Source of the DNA: Paracoccus sp. S1E-3 | GTDB lineage: Bacteria; Pseudomonadota; Alphaproteobacteria; Rhodobacterales; Rhodobacteraceae | Reading direction: 5' to 3' | Assembly (NCBI RefSeq): GCF_013868135.1 | Contig: NZ_JACEMU010000016.1 | Span: 248,001-312,000 of the forward strand | Length of the DNA: 64,000 bases | Part shown: piece by piece, positions 1 through 7,738 of the stretch | Layout of the letters: each line of letters opens with the position of its first letter | How positions within the stretch are numbered: the stretch's first letter is position 1 | Made by a program: the position numbers and the translations under genes | The notes under the pieces: model-generated | Database searches by the model: none | Seen by the model: the letters and a program-made list of their open reading frames with translations, nothing else | What the model was told of the DNA's origin: nothing

Positions 1-142
1 GCGTCAGCAGATCGCGCTTGGGCAGGAACTGCATATGCTCGGCCATGCAATAGGTGCAGCGGAAATCGCAGCGATCAGTGACCGACACCCGCAGATAGGT
101 GATCGGGCGGGCAAAGGGGTCGATCAGCGGGGCCTGTTCCAT
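1..142 (-). CDS. moaA: GTP 3',8-cyclase MoaA, N-terminal fragment
   Basis: The first 47 residues of MoaA, cut by the window edge. MoaA is a radical-SAM enzyme that starts molybdenum cofactor synthesis by converting GTP to 3',8-cH2GTP. The radical-SAM motif CxxxCxxC is visible at residues 25-32 (CDFRCTYC), preceded by the family-typical [10 protein letters not shown]. The ATG at 142 fits the usual start, a few residues before [11 protein letters not shown]. The rest lies outside the window. The 97 bases upstream separate it from the divergent lipoprotein gene. Confidence 0.93.
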   Translation of the reverse strand, partial: MEQAPLIDPFARPITYLRVSVTDRCDFRCTYCMAEHMQFLPKRDLLT

Positions 143-238
143 AATCTTCAGATAGGCCGAAGGCCGCCGTCCCGCAAGCCGCGCCATTGCGCCGTTGCAT
201 CGCGCCCGCTAGCTTTCGCCCAACATGAAGGAGGCCGC

Positions 239-709
239 ATGACCCGAACGACCGCCCTGGTGGCACTGTGCCTGTGCACCGTTGTCCTTTCCGCCTGCAA
301 TACGGACCGTCAGGCTGTGGCCCCGCGCCCGCAGGCCCCGCCGCCGGCCGCCGCCAGCACGGCCGCGAAATCGGTCATGCAGGGTGCGGGGCAGGCCGTT
401 GCCGCGCTCGACACCACCACGCCGGCGGAAAAGGCTGCGGCCGCGGCACCTGCCTCGGGCGGCGGCAAGCTGGGCCGCACGGTGGCATCGCTGGGCGACG
501 CGACCGAGGGCGGCTTCTGGGTCAAGACCCCGCTGGTCAAGGCGCCGGCCAAGGGCCGCGTCGTCAACCCCGGCAATGGCAAATCCGCCAATGTCGATCT
601 GCAGCCGCTTTCGGGCGGCGGCGCGGGCAGCCAGTTGTCGCTGGCGGCGATGCAGGCGCTGGGGCTGTCTCTGACCGACCTGCCGGAAATCGAGGTCTGG
701 CAGAACTGA
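239..709 (+). CDS. Small Ala/Pro-rich lipoprotein, function unknown
   Basis: A 156-residue protein with a lipoprotein signal: hydrophobic residues 5-18 followed by the lipobox LSAC, so Cys20 would be lipidated after signal peptidase II cleavage. A low-complexity Ala/Pro-rich stretch follows, then a more ordered C-terminal half (about residues 75-156) with VKTPLVKAPAKGRVV. I chose the ATG at 239 because AAGGAGG lies 6 bases upstream and it gives an intact signal peptide; the frame stays open further upstream without a better start. Similar small lipoproteins occur in Rhodobacterales, but I do not recognise a named family. It sits between divergent moaA and the converging tRNA gene. Confidence 0.8.
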   Translation: MTRTTALVALCLCTVVLSACNTDRQAVAPRPQAPPPAAASTAAKSVMQGAGQAVAALDTTTPAEKAAAAAPASGGGKLGRTVASLGDATEGGFWVKTPLVKAPAKGRVVNPGNGKSANVDLQPLSGGGAGSQLSLAAMQALGLSLTDLPEIEVWQN

Positions 710-720
710 TCGAGGGTGGA

Positions 721-795
721 TGGTGCCGGTTGAGGGGATTGAACCCCCGACCTTCGGTTTACAAAACCGCTGCTCTACCGCTGAGCTAAACCGGC
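721..795 (-). tRNA. tRNA-Thr (anticodon TGT)
   Basis: Read on the minus strand the sequence folds into a cloverleaf: acceptor GCCGGTT/AACCGGC, D-arm GCTC/GAGC, anticodon loop TTTGTAA with anticodon TGT (reads ACA), T-arm GGGGG/CCCTC with loop TTCAATC, discriminator A and an encoded CCA tail at 723-721. The outer pair of the anticodon stem is a G.A mismatch; all other helices pair. Its 3' end converges on the lipoprotein gene 11 bases away. Confidence 0.96.
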
Positions 796-938
796 GCTTT
801 CGACTGTTCCGATAGCGCCTGGGCGATCTTCGCGCAAGACATCCTGCGGTCCCGCGCCGCAATCCTGACGTGAATCCGGTTTTCCTGACCGTAAAGCAAC
901 GCTAACCTGCGGATCGAGTTCACTGAAGCGGAAGCCTT

Positions 939-1811
939 ATGCAGATCGTCTACCACGTCGGCGCCCATGGAAGCGATCAGGCCAAGCTTATCCGAACCTT
1001 GCTCCGCAATCGCGCGGAACTGGTGCGACACGGCACCGAGGTCCCCGCCCCGAACCGCTATCTCGGTCTGTTCGGCGAGGCCATGAACTCGTTGAACGGG
1101 GGTGAGGCGCCGCCGGAAATGCAGGAAGTCCTGCTGGACATGCTGGTCGACAACGAGGATGCGAAGCGTCTGGTGCTGAGCCAGAGCATGTTTCTCGGCA
1201 CGCCGCGGCGGGCCATATCCCGGAAAAGGCTGTATCCGTATTCGCCCCGCCGCCTGCGTGGCCTGTCAAACCTGTTCCCCGACAGCGTGGTCGAATTCCA
1301 CCTGGGCGTCGTTCATCCCGCCACCCAGATCTTCCAGTTGGTGGCACGCAACAAGGGCGATTACCCCGGCACGATGAACGGCGCCGATCCGCGGCAGCTT
1401 CGCTGGGCGCCCGCCGTCCGCGCCATGCTGGAGGCAGTGCCCGACCGCGAATTCGTCATCTGGGCGCAGGAAGACCTGCCCTTCACCTGGCCCGAGGTGC
1501 TGCGCCGCCTGGCCGGTGTCGGCCCCGAAGTGCCGCTGATCGGCGAGGACGCGATCCTGGCCGACCTGCTGCCCCCCGAAACCCTGCGTGATCTGCGGGC
1601 CAATATGGATGCCACGCCCGATCTGACCATTCGCGGGCGGCGCAATCTGGTCGAGCAGGCGCTTGCTGCGGGCGGCGCGACGGCGGCGATGGAAAGCGAA
1701 GTGCCCCTGCCCGGCTGGACCCAGGATCTGATCGACGAACTGTCCGAGATCTATGCGGATGATCTTGCGGAACTGGCGGCAATCTCCGGGGTTGAATTCA
1801 TCTCGGCCTGA
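939..1811 (+). CDS. Hypothetical protein with degenerate sulfotransferase-like N-terminus
   Basis: A 290-residue cytosolic protein with no signal peptide or membrane segment. The start IVYHVGAHGSDQAKLI, followed by NRAELVRHGTEVP, has the layout of the sulfotransferase phosphosulfate-binding region (usually HIGxHKTGTTxLQ, then NRxxLxxxGxxYP), but the KTGTT core reads GSDQA. PAPS binding may therefore be lost or altered. A mid-protein FHLGVVHPATQIFQLVARN and FVIWAQEDLPFTWPEVLRRL also resemble the layout of sulfotransferase-like proteins of Rhodobacterales. The ATG at 939 has a weak purine-rich GCGGAAG about 7 bases upstream. The gene stands alone between tRNA-Thr and a 310-bp gap. The fold assignment is inference from pattern only. 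Confidence 0.75.
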   Translation: MQIVYHVGAHGSDQAKLIRTLLRNRAELVRHGTEVPAPNRYLGLFGEAMNSLNGGEAPPEMQEVLLDMLVDNEDAKRLVLSQSMFLGTPRRAISRKRLYPYSPRRLRGLSNLFPDSVVEFHLGVVHPATQIFQLVARNKGDYPGTMNGADPRQLRWAPAVRAMLEAVPDREFVIWAQEDLPFTWPEVLRRLAGVGPEVPLIGEDAILADLLPPETLRDLRANMDATPDLTIRGRRNLVEQALAAGGATAAMESEVPLPGWTQDLIDELSEIYADDLAELAAISGVEFISA

Positions 1812-2121
1812 AGCGGGACCCTCCCACCCGCGCGTGGCCGGTTATGCCGATGGCGAGCGCGATGCTAACCAAGGCCGTTCGGCAAGCGCCGGGGATTGCA
1901 AGGCGTTTTCAGACGAACAGGGCCTCGCGGGCCATCGCGGACGCCCCCGAACCGGAACCCGTCGACCCGGTGTGATGCTGCAGGGGCGGCGGCGCTGCTG
2001 CGGTCGGCGATCTGCCGACATATGCGCGGCGCATCGTTGACTGCCGGACGAGCTGATCGGCCAGCCGCGCCGCCATCCCGGCGCGGGGATCGGCGGCGGT
2101 CGGAACCGGCCGTTCCCGCCC
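1812..2121. other. Intergenic region, 310 bp, no gene seen
   Basis: Between the 3' ends of the plus-strand hypothetical gene and minus-strand gapR. Frames through here are short and have composition unlike the neighbouring genes, and none has a good ribosome binding site. I see no hairpin followed by a T-run. Confidence 0.6.
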
Positions 2122-2373
2122 TCAGACCATGCCGAGCGCGGCCTTGTACATGTCAAGGATCGCTTCTTCCTCGGCGATGTCGTCGCGGTCGCGCTTGCGC
2201 AGGGCGATGACCTTCTTCATCACCTTGGTGTCATAGCCGCGCGCCTTTGCCTCGGCCATGATTTCCTTCTGACGCTCGGTCACGTCCTTCTTTTCCGCTT
2301 CCATCTGCTCGTATTGTTCGATGAACTGGCGCAGTTCATCGGCGGCGACGTTATAGGCGTGATCGTCCTGCAT
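2122..2373 (-). CDS. gapR: GapR-type nucleoid-associated protein (DUF2312)
   Basis: An 83-residue, highly charged, helical protein that matches the DUF2312/UPF0335 family in length and sequence (AADELRQFIEQYEQMEAEKK, later EIMAEAKARGYDTKVMKK). In Caulobacter the family member GapR is a DNA-binding nucleoid protein that prefers overtwisted DNA ahead of polymerases and is needed for normal chromosome replication and cell-cycle progression. The N-terminal half is predicted coiled coil and the C-terminal half carries the basic KVMKKVIALRKRDRD segment. It is divergent from the small membrane protein at 2462. Family assignment is strong; the role here is inferred from Caulobacter. Confidence 0.92.
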   Translation of the reverse strand: MQDDHAYNVAADELRQFIEQYEQMEAEKKDVTERQKEIMAEAKARGYDTKVMKKVIALRKRDRDDIAEEEAILDMYKAALGMV

Positions 2374-2461
2374 GATGTTCCCCGTTGGTCAGGGCGAAAC
2401 TCATAGGCCGTCTTGCCGGCTTCTGCAATGACGGCTAAGCCCCACCCAACAAGGGGGCTGC

Positions 2462-2689
2462 ATGAGCGTTTTCGACATCGTGATCTGGGCCGGGGCCGCA
2501 CTGACGCTGGCCGGGCTGACGGGCATCCTGTGGTGCATCTGGGCCGTCTGGCGCGCCCGCAGGCAGGGCTTGGACGAGGACGCCTTCCGCGCCCGCATGC
2601 AGCGTGTGGTGGCGGTCAATATGGCGGCGCTCGCGGCCTCGGTGCTGGGGCTGATGGCGGTGCTGCTGGGGATCATGCTGGGCAACTAG
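2462..2689 (+). CDS. Small two-helix membrane protein, unknown function
   Basis: A 75-residue protein with two hydrophobic segments, about residues 5-28 and 50-72, separated by a charged loop RARRQGLDEDAFRARMQR. I recognise no family beyond a general resemblance to small conserved inner-membrane proteins of Rhodobacterales. AAGGGGG lies upstream of the ATG and supports it. Its stop codon interlocks with that of mnmH: both use the palindrome CTAG at 2686-2689, so the two genes converge with a 4-base overlap. Confidence 0.75.
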   Translation: MSVFDIVIWAGAALTLAGLTGILWCIWAVWRARRQGLDEDAFRARMQRVVAVNMAALAASVLGLMAVLLGIMLGN

Positions 2690-3747
2690 GCCCGCCGGAA
2701 ATCCTGCAGGGCGGCCTCGACCTGCACAGTGGCGGCATCCAGATCGCGCAGATCCGCCAGCGCCACCGTGGCGCGTTCGCGTTCGGCATAACGCGCCCGA
2801 TGCTTGGCATAGCGCGGATCATAGTGATCGCGCATCAACCCCTCGGCCAGGTCGCGCCAGGCACCGGCATCGGCCAGCCGCAGCCACTCCTCAATCCGGG
2901 CGGCAGGATGCAGCGACGACAGCCGCCGGATGATGTCCTGCACCCGGCCGGGATCGGCGGCCACATCGCCATAGTCGCGGGCGCTGAAGGCGGCCCTTGC
3001 GCCCACCGGCACCTGCAGCGCCAGCCGGGGTGCATTGGCAACTGCCTGCCACACCGCTTTGGGCAGAATCACATCCCCGATGCGCGAGCTTTCAGCCTCG
3101 ACCAGCACCGGGCGGTCGGGGTCCAGCCCCTCCAGCGCGGCGGCCAGCCGCCCCTCGAACAGTTTCTGGCCGGGTTGCGCGCCACGGTGGCCGAACAGGC
3201 TGCCGCGATGATTGGCCAGCCCTTCCAGATCGACGACCTGATGCCCGCGCGCCGCCAGCCGCGACAGGATCGCGGTCTTGGCGCTGCCGGTATTGCCGTC
3301 CAGAACGATGACCGGCGCGGGAAAGCCGAGGTCCTGCACCCGGCGAACGACCTGCGCACGCCAGCTTTTATAGCCGCCTTCGACCCGCGCCACCCGCCAG
3401 CCGACCTGCGCCAGAATCGTCGCCAATGCGCCGGAACGCTGACCGCCACGCCAGCAATAGACCAGCGGGCGCCAGCTGCCGTCCCGGTCCGCCAGCGGCC
3501 CCGAGATATGACGCGCCGCATTCGCCGCCACCAGCGCCGCACCCAGCTTGCGCGCATCGAAAGGCGAGACCTGCTTGTAGATGGTGCCGATCTGGGCGCG
3601 CTGATCGTCGTCCAGCACCGGCAGGTTGATCGCGCCCGGCAGGTGATCCTCGGCGAATTCCGAGGGCGAGCGCACGTCGATGACATCATCGAAACGGCCC
3701 GAGGCGATTCGCACCGCATCGAGCCGATAGGTCTGGGGAAAGCCCAT
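2686..3747 (-). CDS. mnmH: tRNA 2-selenouridine/geranyl-2-thiouridine synthase
   Basis: A 353-residue protein (SelU/YbbB). The family acts on the wobble uridine of certain tRNAs, replacing the 2-thio group with selenium by way of a geranylated intermediate. The N-terminal rhodanese domain carries the catalytic Cys98 in YCWRGGQRSGAL, and the C-terminal P-loop domain has GNTGSAKT at residues 151-158. Length and domain order match E. coli MnmH. The start lies 8 bases downstream of the L,D-transpeptidase stop, so the two are probably cotranscribed. A selenophosphate synthase (selD) would be expected elsewhere in the genome; it is not in this window. Confidence 0.94.
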   Translation of the reverse strand: MGFPQTYRLDAVRIASGRFDDVIDVRSPSEFAEDHLPGAINLPVLDDDQRAQIGTIYKQVSPFDARKLGAALVAANAARHISGPLADRDGSWRPLVYCWRGGQRSGALATILAQVGWRVARVEGGYKSWRAQVVRRVQDLGFPAPVIVLDGNTGSAKTAILSRLAARGHQVVDLEGLANHRGSLFGHRGAQPGQKLFEGRLAAALEGLDPDRPVLVEAESSRIGDVILPKAVWQAVANAPRLALQVPVGARAAFSARDYGDVAADPGRVQDIIRRLSSLHPAARIEEWLRLADAGAWRDLAEGLMRDHYDPRYAKHRARYAERERATVALADLRDLDAATVQVEAALQDFRRA

Positions 3748-3755
3748 CCGGGCGA

Positions 3756-4316
3756 TCAGTAGACGTAGACCGGCGTGCCGATCGGCACCTGTTCGAACAG
3801 CGCCATCACCGCCTCGTTGCGCATGCGGATGCAGCCGTTCGAGACCGCGCGGCCGATGGAACCCGGTTCCGTGGTGCCGTGGATGCGGATGGCGGTGTCA
3901 TTGCCATTGGCGTCATAGAGATACAGCGCGCGCGCGCCCAGCGGGTTGGTCGGGCCGCCGGGCATGCCGTCCTTCCATTTGCCGTATTGTTCGGGCTTGC
4001 GCTTGATCATCGCCTCGGTCGGGCGCCAGCTGGGCCATTCGACCTTGCGGCCGATGCGGGCCTTGCCCTTCCAGACCAGCTCATCCTTGCCCACCGCGAC
4101 GCCGTAGCGGACCGCCCGGCCCGGCGCGATGACGTGGTAAAGGAAGAACTTGTCCGACAGGACCACGATGGAGCCGACCTCGAACCCTTCGCGGATCGGC
4201 ACCTCGGTCGGCTGATAGGGATCGGTGGCGGCGGCGGCGGGGGTGGCCTGCGCCAGCACCAGCGAAGGCGCGGCGATCAGCGGCAGGGCCAGCCCGATCA
4301 TCTGACGACGGTTCAT
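3756..4316 (-). CDS. L,D-transpeptidase (YkuD family) with Tat-like signal
   Basis: A 186-residue exported protein. The N-terminus NRRQMIGLALPLIAAP is a twin-arginine-like signal, with likely cleavage around the Ala-rich stretch at residues 22-30. The YkuD domain follows and ends with the catalytic signature: His in IRIHGTTEPGSIG, then SNGCIRM with the nucleophilic Cys. Such enzymes form 3-3 peptidoglycan cross-links or attach proteins to peptidoglycan in the periplasm. It is the first of three L,D-transpeptidases in the window and is probably cotranscribed with mnmH downstream, an apparently unrelated partner. Confidence 0.92.
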   Translation of the reverse strand: MNRRQMIGLALPLIAAPSLVLAQATPAAAATDPYQPTEVPIREGFEVGSIVVLSDKFFLYHVIAPGRAVRYGVAVGKDELVWKGKARIGRKVEWPSWRPTEAMIKRKPEQYGKWKDGMPGGPTNPLGARALYLYDANGNDTAIRIHGTTEPGSIGRAVSNGCIRMRNEAVMALFEQVPIGTPVYVY

Positions 4317-4627
4317 GACAAGATCATCCTGTGTCTGCGTGTTACCCCCCTCCCTATATGTTCGATCGGGCCGATTTCAACTCAATCCCGCGTCATCGGC
4401 GTGGGAAATCCGGCATTGTGGCCGCCAGGACCGTCCGAGGGTCACCAATGCGGCGATCCGTGCGTGTCATTTCCCTCGCCGCGCCACTTGCCCGGGGCCA
4501 CGCCGTCGCGCCGGCTTTCGTGACTGGACGGGCCGGGCTTTGGCGGGCTGTGTGCTGGCGTTGCCGTGCTCGTGCGTATATATCGGCCCCAGACCCGCAA
4601 GCCGGGACTGATGGACAGGAAGGCAGC
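4317..4627. other. Intergenic region, 311 bp, divergent promoter space
   Basis: Separates divergent ldt (minus) and kpsE-like (plus) genes and should hold both promoters. A TATATAT run at 4577-4583 lies about 45 bases before the kpsE ATG and could be part of a -10 region, but I cannot pair it with a convincing -35 box. No protein-coding frame here looks real. Confidence 0.5.
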
Positions 4628-5812
4628 ATGGCCGAAATTCAACTGACGACTCCCCATCGCGCGGCCCCGGCCGGCCGGGTCAAGCGCCTGAAGCGCCCGC
4701 GGGGCGAGCAGATGACGCGGACGCTGATCCTCGGCTCGCTGCTGGTGATGGTGATCCTGCCCACGCTGGTCTGGGCCTGGTATCTGTGGGCGCGGGCGCA
4801 GGATCAGTATGTCTCGACCGTGGCCTTCTCGGTCCGCAAGGAGGAAGCCGATCCGACGCTCGACATTCTGGGCGGCTTGACCCAGCTGACCGGCAGCACT
4901 TCGGCTTCGGATCCCGATATTCTGTATGACTTCCTGCGCAGCCAGGACATCGTGGCGACGATCGATTCCGAACTGGATCTGCGCAAGCGCTTCTCGGCCG
5001 TGCACGATGTCGACCCGGTCTTCGGCTACGACCCTTCGGGCACGCTGGAGGACCTGACCGATTACTGGCGCAAGCAGGTCAAGGTCCATTACGATTCGGC
5101 CAGCAAGCTGATTACCCTGGAAGTGCTGGCCTTCACCCCCGAAGACGCCATGGAAATCGCCGAGGCAGCGTTCACGGAAAGCAGCCGGACCATCAACCGG
5201 CTGTCCGACATCGCCCGCGACGACGCCACCCGCTTTTCGCGCGGCGAGCTGGAAAAGGCGCAGGACCGCCTGACCGAAACCCGCCAGTCGCTGACCGCCT
5301 TCCGCATGCGCACCCAGATCGTCGATCCGGCCGCCGATCTGGAAGGCCAGATGGAGGTCATGACCAAGCTGCAATCGCAGCTGGTCGAGGCGATGGTGGC
5401 GCAGGATACGCTGCGCGAAACCGCCCGGCCCAACGACACCCGCGTGCTGCAGGGTCAGCGCAAGGTGGATGCCATCTACGCCCAGATCGAGGCGGAGCGC
5501 GCCAAGTTCGGCGTCGCCGACGTGGGGCCGAACGGCGAAAGCTATGCCCAGCTGGTGGCCGAATACGAGGAACTGGCCACCGACATGGAGTTCGCCGAAA
5601 CGACCTATCGCGCGGCCCAGGCCTCTTACGAGGCGGCGCTTGCCGAGGGTCAGCGTCAGTCGCGCTATCTGGCCGCGCATATCGCGCCACGGCTGGCGGA
5701 ATCCTCGCTGCTGCCGGACCGCCCGATCCTGCTGTTCAAGATCTTCGGCGTGCTGCTGCTGGGCTGGTCCATTCTGTTGCTGTGCTATTACAGCATGCGC
5801 GACCGCCGCTAG
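4628..5812 (+). CDS. Capsule polysaccharide export inner-membrane protein, KpsE-like (copy 1)
   Basis: A 394-residue polysaccharide co-polymerase/export adaptor of the KpsE/BexC type. A cytosolic basic N-terminus (RVKRLKRPRG) precedes the first membrane segment at about residues 30-52. A large periplasmic part with coiled-coil helices (about 180-350) follows, then a second membrane segment near 370-386 and the short tail YYSMRDRR. KpsE links the ABC transporter KpsMT to the periplasmic and outer-membrane parts of group 2 capsule export. The ATG at 4628 is preceded by AGGAAGG; the frame extends upstream without plausible sequence. It is transcribed toward kpsT and is separate from the kpsM operon, which has its own KpsE-like gene. 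Confidence 0.88.
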   Translation: MAEIQLTTPHRAAPAGRVKRLKRPRGEQMTRTLILGSLLVMVILPTLVWAWYLWARAQDQYVSTVAFSVRKEEADPTLDILGGLTQLTGSTSASDPDILYDFLRSQDIVATIDSELDLRKRFSAVHDVDPVFGYDPSGTLEDLTDYWRKQVKVHYDSASKLITLEVLAFTPEDAMEIAEAAFTESSRTINRLSDIARDDATRFSRGELEKAQDRLTETRQSLTAFRMRTQIVDPAADLEGQMEVMTKLQSQLVEAMVAQDTLRETARPNDTRVLQGQRKVDAIYAQIEAERAKFGVADVGPNGESYAQLVAEYEELATDMEFAETTYRAAQASYEAALAEGQRQSRYLAAHIAPRLAESSLLPDRPILLFKIFGVLLLGWSILLLCYYSMRDRR

Positions 5813-5820
5813 TGGCGGTC
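5801..5820. terminator. Hairpin across the kpsE stop codon
   Basis: GACCGCC at 5801-5807 pairs perfectly with GGCGGTC at 5814-5820, with the TAG stop in the 6-base loop. There is no T-run on either strand, so it may only stabilise 3' ends or separate the converging kpsE and kpsT transcripts. Confidence 0.3.
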
Positions 5821-5891
5821 CTGCGCCCGCGCGGTCCTTTCGGGGATGGCGCGGGCCGGCCCGGCGGATGGTGCCTTCCCTTCGCTCGCCT

Positions 5892-6566
5892 TCAGTCGTC
5901 GTCGTTATCTGCGGCGTGAACGTTGGCGTGGTGGACGCGGATCGCCTCGTCCAGATCCTCGTAATAGGCGATCCGGCCACGTTCCAGCACCGCGCCCGCC
6001 GTGCACATCCGGCGCAGCAGCGGCATCGAATGGCTGATGAAGATCGCCCCCGATTCCCGCATCCGTTCCTTGAAGACGTATTCGCTTTTCTCGCGGAAGC
6101 TGGCATCGCCCACGGCCGAGACCTCATCCACCAGATAGGTGTCGAATTTCAGCCCCATGTTGATGCCGAACAGCAGACGCGCCCGCATCCCCGAAGAATA
6201 GGTCCTCACCGGAAGGTAGAATTTTTCGCCCAGTTCGGCGAAATCCTCAACGAAGTTTTTCAGCGCATCGGTATCGGCGCCGTAGATGCGGGCAATGAAC
6301 TTGGTGTTCTGCGCCCCGCTCATATGCGGGTGCATCGAGTTGGCCAGACCGATTGGGAACGAGATGTTGCCATCGCTGAGCACCCGCCCCGAATTGGGGA
6401 TCAGCGCGCCCGAGATGACCTGAAGCAGCGTCGATTTGCCGGCTCCGTTCCGTCCCAGAAGTGCCACCGACGTGCGGCTGGGAAAGACCGCGTTCAGGTC
6501 CTGAAACACCACGTTCCTGACGTGGCGCGAATAGAAGATCTTGCTGACATTTTCGAGAACGATCAT
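5892..6566 (-). CDS. kpsT: Capsule polysaccharide ABC exporter, ATP-binding protein KpsT
   Basis: A 224-residue ATPase that powers export of lipid-linked capsular polysaccharide with KpsM. Walker A is GRNGAGKST at residues 38-46, the signature is YSSGM followed by RARLLFGI, Walker B is TYLVDEVSAVGD, and the switch His is in FISHS. The family-typical FPIGLANSMHPHMSG is present. I start it at the ATG at 6566, which overlaps the upstream kpsE-like stop in ATGA; a 15-residue in-frame extension is possible but less likely. It is the last gene of kpsM-kpsE-kpsT. The acidic tail DNDDD ends it. Confidence 0.94.
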   Translation of the reverse strand: MIVLENVSKIFYSRHVRNVVFQDLNAVFPSRTSVALLGRNGAGKSTLLQVISGALIPNSGRVLSDGNISFPIGLANSMHPHMSGAQNTKFIARIYGADTDALKNFVEDFAELGEKFYLPVRTYSSGMRARLLFGINMGLKFDTYLVDEVSAVGDASFREKSEYVFKERMRESGAIFISHSMPLLRRMCTAGAVLERGRIAYYEDLDEAIRVHHANVHAADNDDD

Positions 6567-7738
6567 TTGCGGTCGCGGATTCCATAGAAAGTCAGCAGCA
6601 GGATGATCCACAGCACGAGGCTGCCCATCGCCACAATCAGCAGCGTCGGCCAGAACTGGGGAAACAGCTCGATCGAGGCCATCGACCCGCCGGTCACGCT
6701 GGACAGGAAAACCTTGGTCGATTCCAGTTCCTGATTGTAACGCAGGATCGACAGTTCGGCCATGCGCAGCGACAGGCCCGACAATTCGGCCTCGGTCAGC
6801 AGGGGCTGGTAGGTGGCGATCAGATCGGTGATCTCGTCGCGGGTCGCCAACTTGCCCTGCCGGCGGGTGGGGTCATTCAGAAACGCCCTGATCGCCGCCA
6901 GCCGGTCGGCCGCGGCGCGGGTCAGTTCCTGTTCGCTGGCAACCGCCCCCTCGATCTCGGCCAGACGAATTTCCTCGCTGGCCTGCATCGAGCGCAGGAA
7001 GGTCTTGAACTCGGTATCGAGACCCAGCAGCATGACCGGATCCACGGTGCGGTTCTGCAGCCGGAATTCGGTCAGCCGCTTGCGGTCCTCGTCGCTTTTG
7101 ACGCGCAGTTCCTCCACCCGGCGCTCGGCCTCGGTGATGGCGGCCCGCAGGGTGGCGGTCCGCGCCAGGTTCAGCCGCCGCTCGGCCTCGACGCGGATGG
7201 CGCGCAGCACCTCCTCGGCGGATTGCTGATCGAAGGCGGTGACCGATACGCGGATGATCTGGTCGCGCGATCCCAGGTGAACCGCGACCATGTTGCGCCA
7301 GAAGTCATGTCCCACTTCGGACGAGGCATTGGGGTCGTAATGCGTCGGCAGATAGGGCACCAGCCGATCCTCGGGCCAGATCCGCGACAGGTCGATCTGA
7401 TCGCGGATGGTCCGGTAGAAATCCTCGCTGAGGACGAGTTGGCGGACGATGGCGGTTTCCTCGCCGCCCGAGCCCTTGAAGGCGGTCTGCAGCTTCGACG
7501 AGGCGGATTCGCCATCCCCGAACGAGCCCAGCGAATGTTCCTGCACCGTCACCGAGGCCGTCACCTTGCGCAGCGAGCCGGCGAAATTCCACGATAGAAA
7601 GGCTGCCATCAGCGTCGGTATGATCACCATGACCACGAAAGCGCCGATCAGCACGTAATGACGCTTGCGCAGGCGCGCCAGGCCGACATCGCGGATGTCG
7701 TATTGCGGCGTCTCCGGCATCGGGGTGGCCACGTTCAT
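6563..7738 (-). CDS. kpsE: Capsule polysaccharide export inner-membrane protein, KpsE-like (copy 2)
   Basis: A 391-residue KpsE/BexC-type protein inside the kpsM-kpsE-kpsT operon. Membrane segments lie at about residues 28-50 and 362-384, flanking a periplasmic region rich in coiled coil (roughly 175-345). The tail TFYGIRDRK resembles the YYSMRDRR tail of copy 1. The start overlaps the kpsM stop and the stop overlaps the kpsT start, both as ATGA, which indicates translational coupling. The two copies share layout and the NRTVDP/TQIVDP motif but differ over most of their length, so they look like old paralogues rather than a recent duplication. Confidence 0.9.
   Translation of the reverse strand: MNVATPMPETPQYDIRDVGLARLRKRHYVLIGAFVVMVIIPTLMAAFLSWNFAGSLRKVTASVTVQEHSLGSFGDGESASSKLQTAFKGSGGEETAIVRQLVLSEDFYRTIRDQIDLSRIWPEDRLVPYLPTHYDPNASSEVGHDFWRNMVAVHLGSRDQIIRVSVTAFDQQSAEEVLRAIRVEAERRLNLARTATLRAAITEAERRVEELRVKSDEDRKRLTEFRLQNRTVDPVMLLGLDTEFKTFLRSMQASEEIRLAEIEGAVASEQELTRAAADRLAAIRAFLNDPTRRQGKLATRDEITDLIATYQPLLTEAELSGLSLRMAELSILRYNQELESTKVFLSSVTGGSMASIELFPQFWPTLLIVAMGSLVLWIILLLTFYGIRDRK

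Noticed and set aside
259..277. TGGCACTGTGCCTGTGCA as a sigma-54 promoter
   Set aside because: It lies inside the signal-peptide coding part of the lipoprotein gene and does not fit TGGCAC-N5-TTGCA well.
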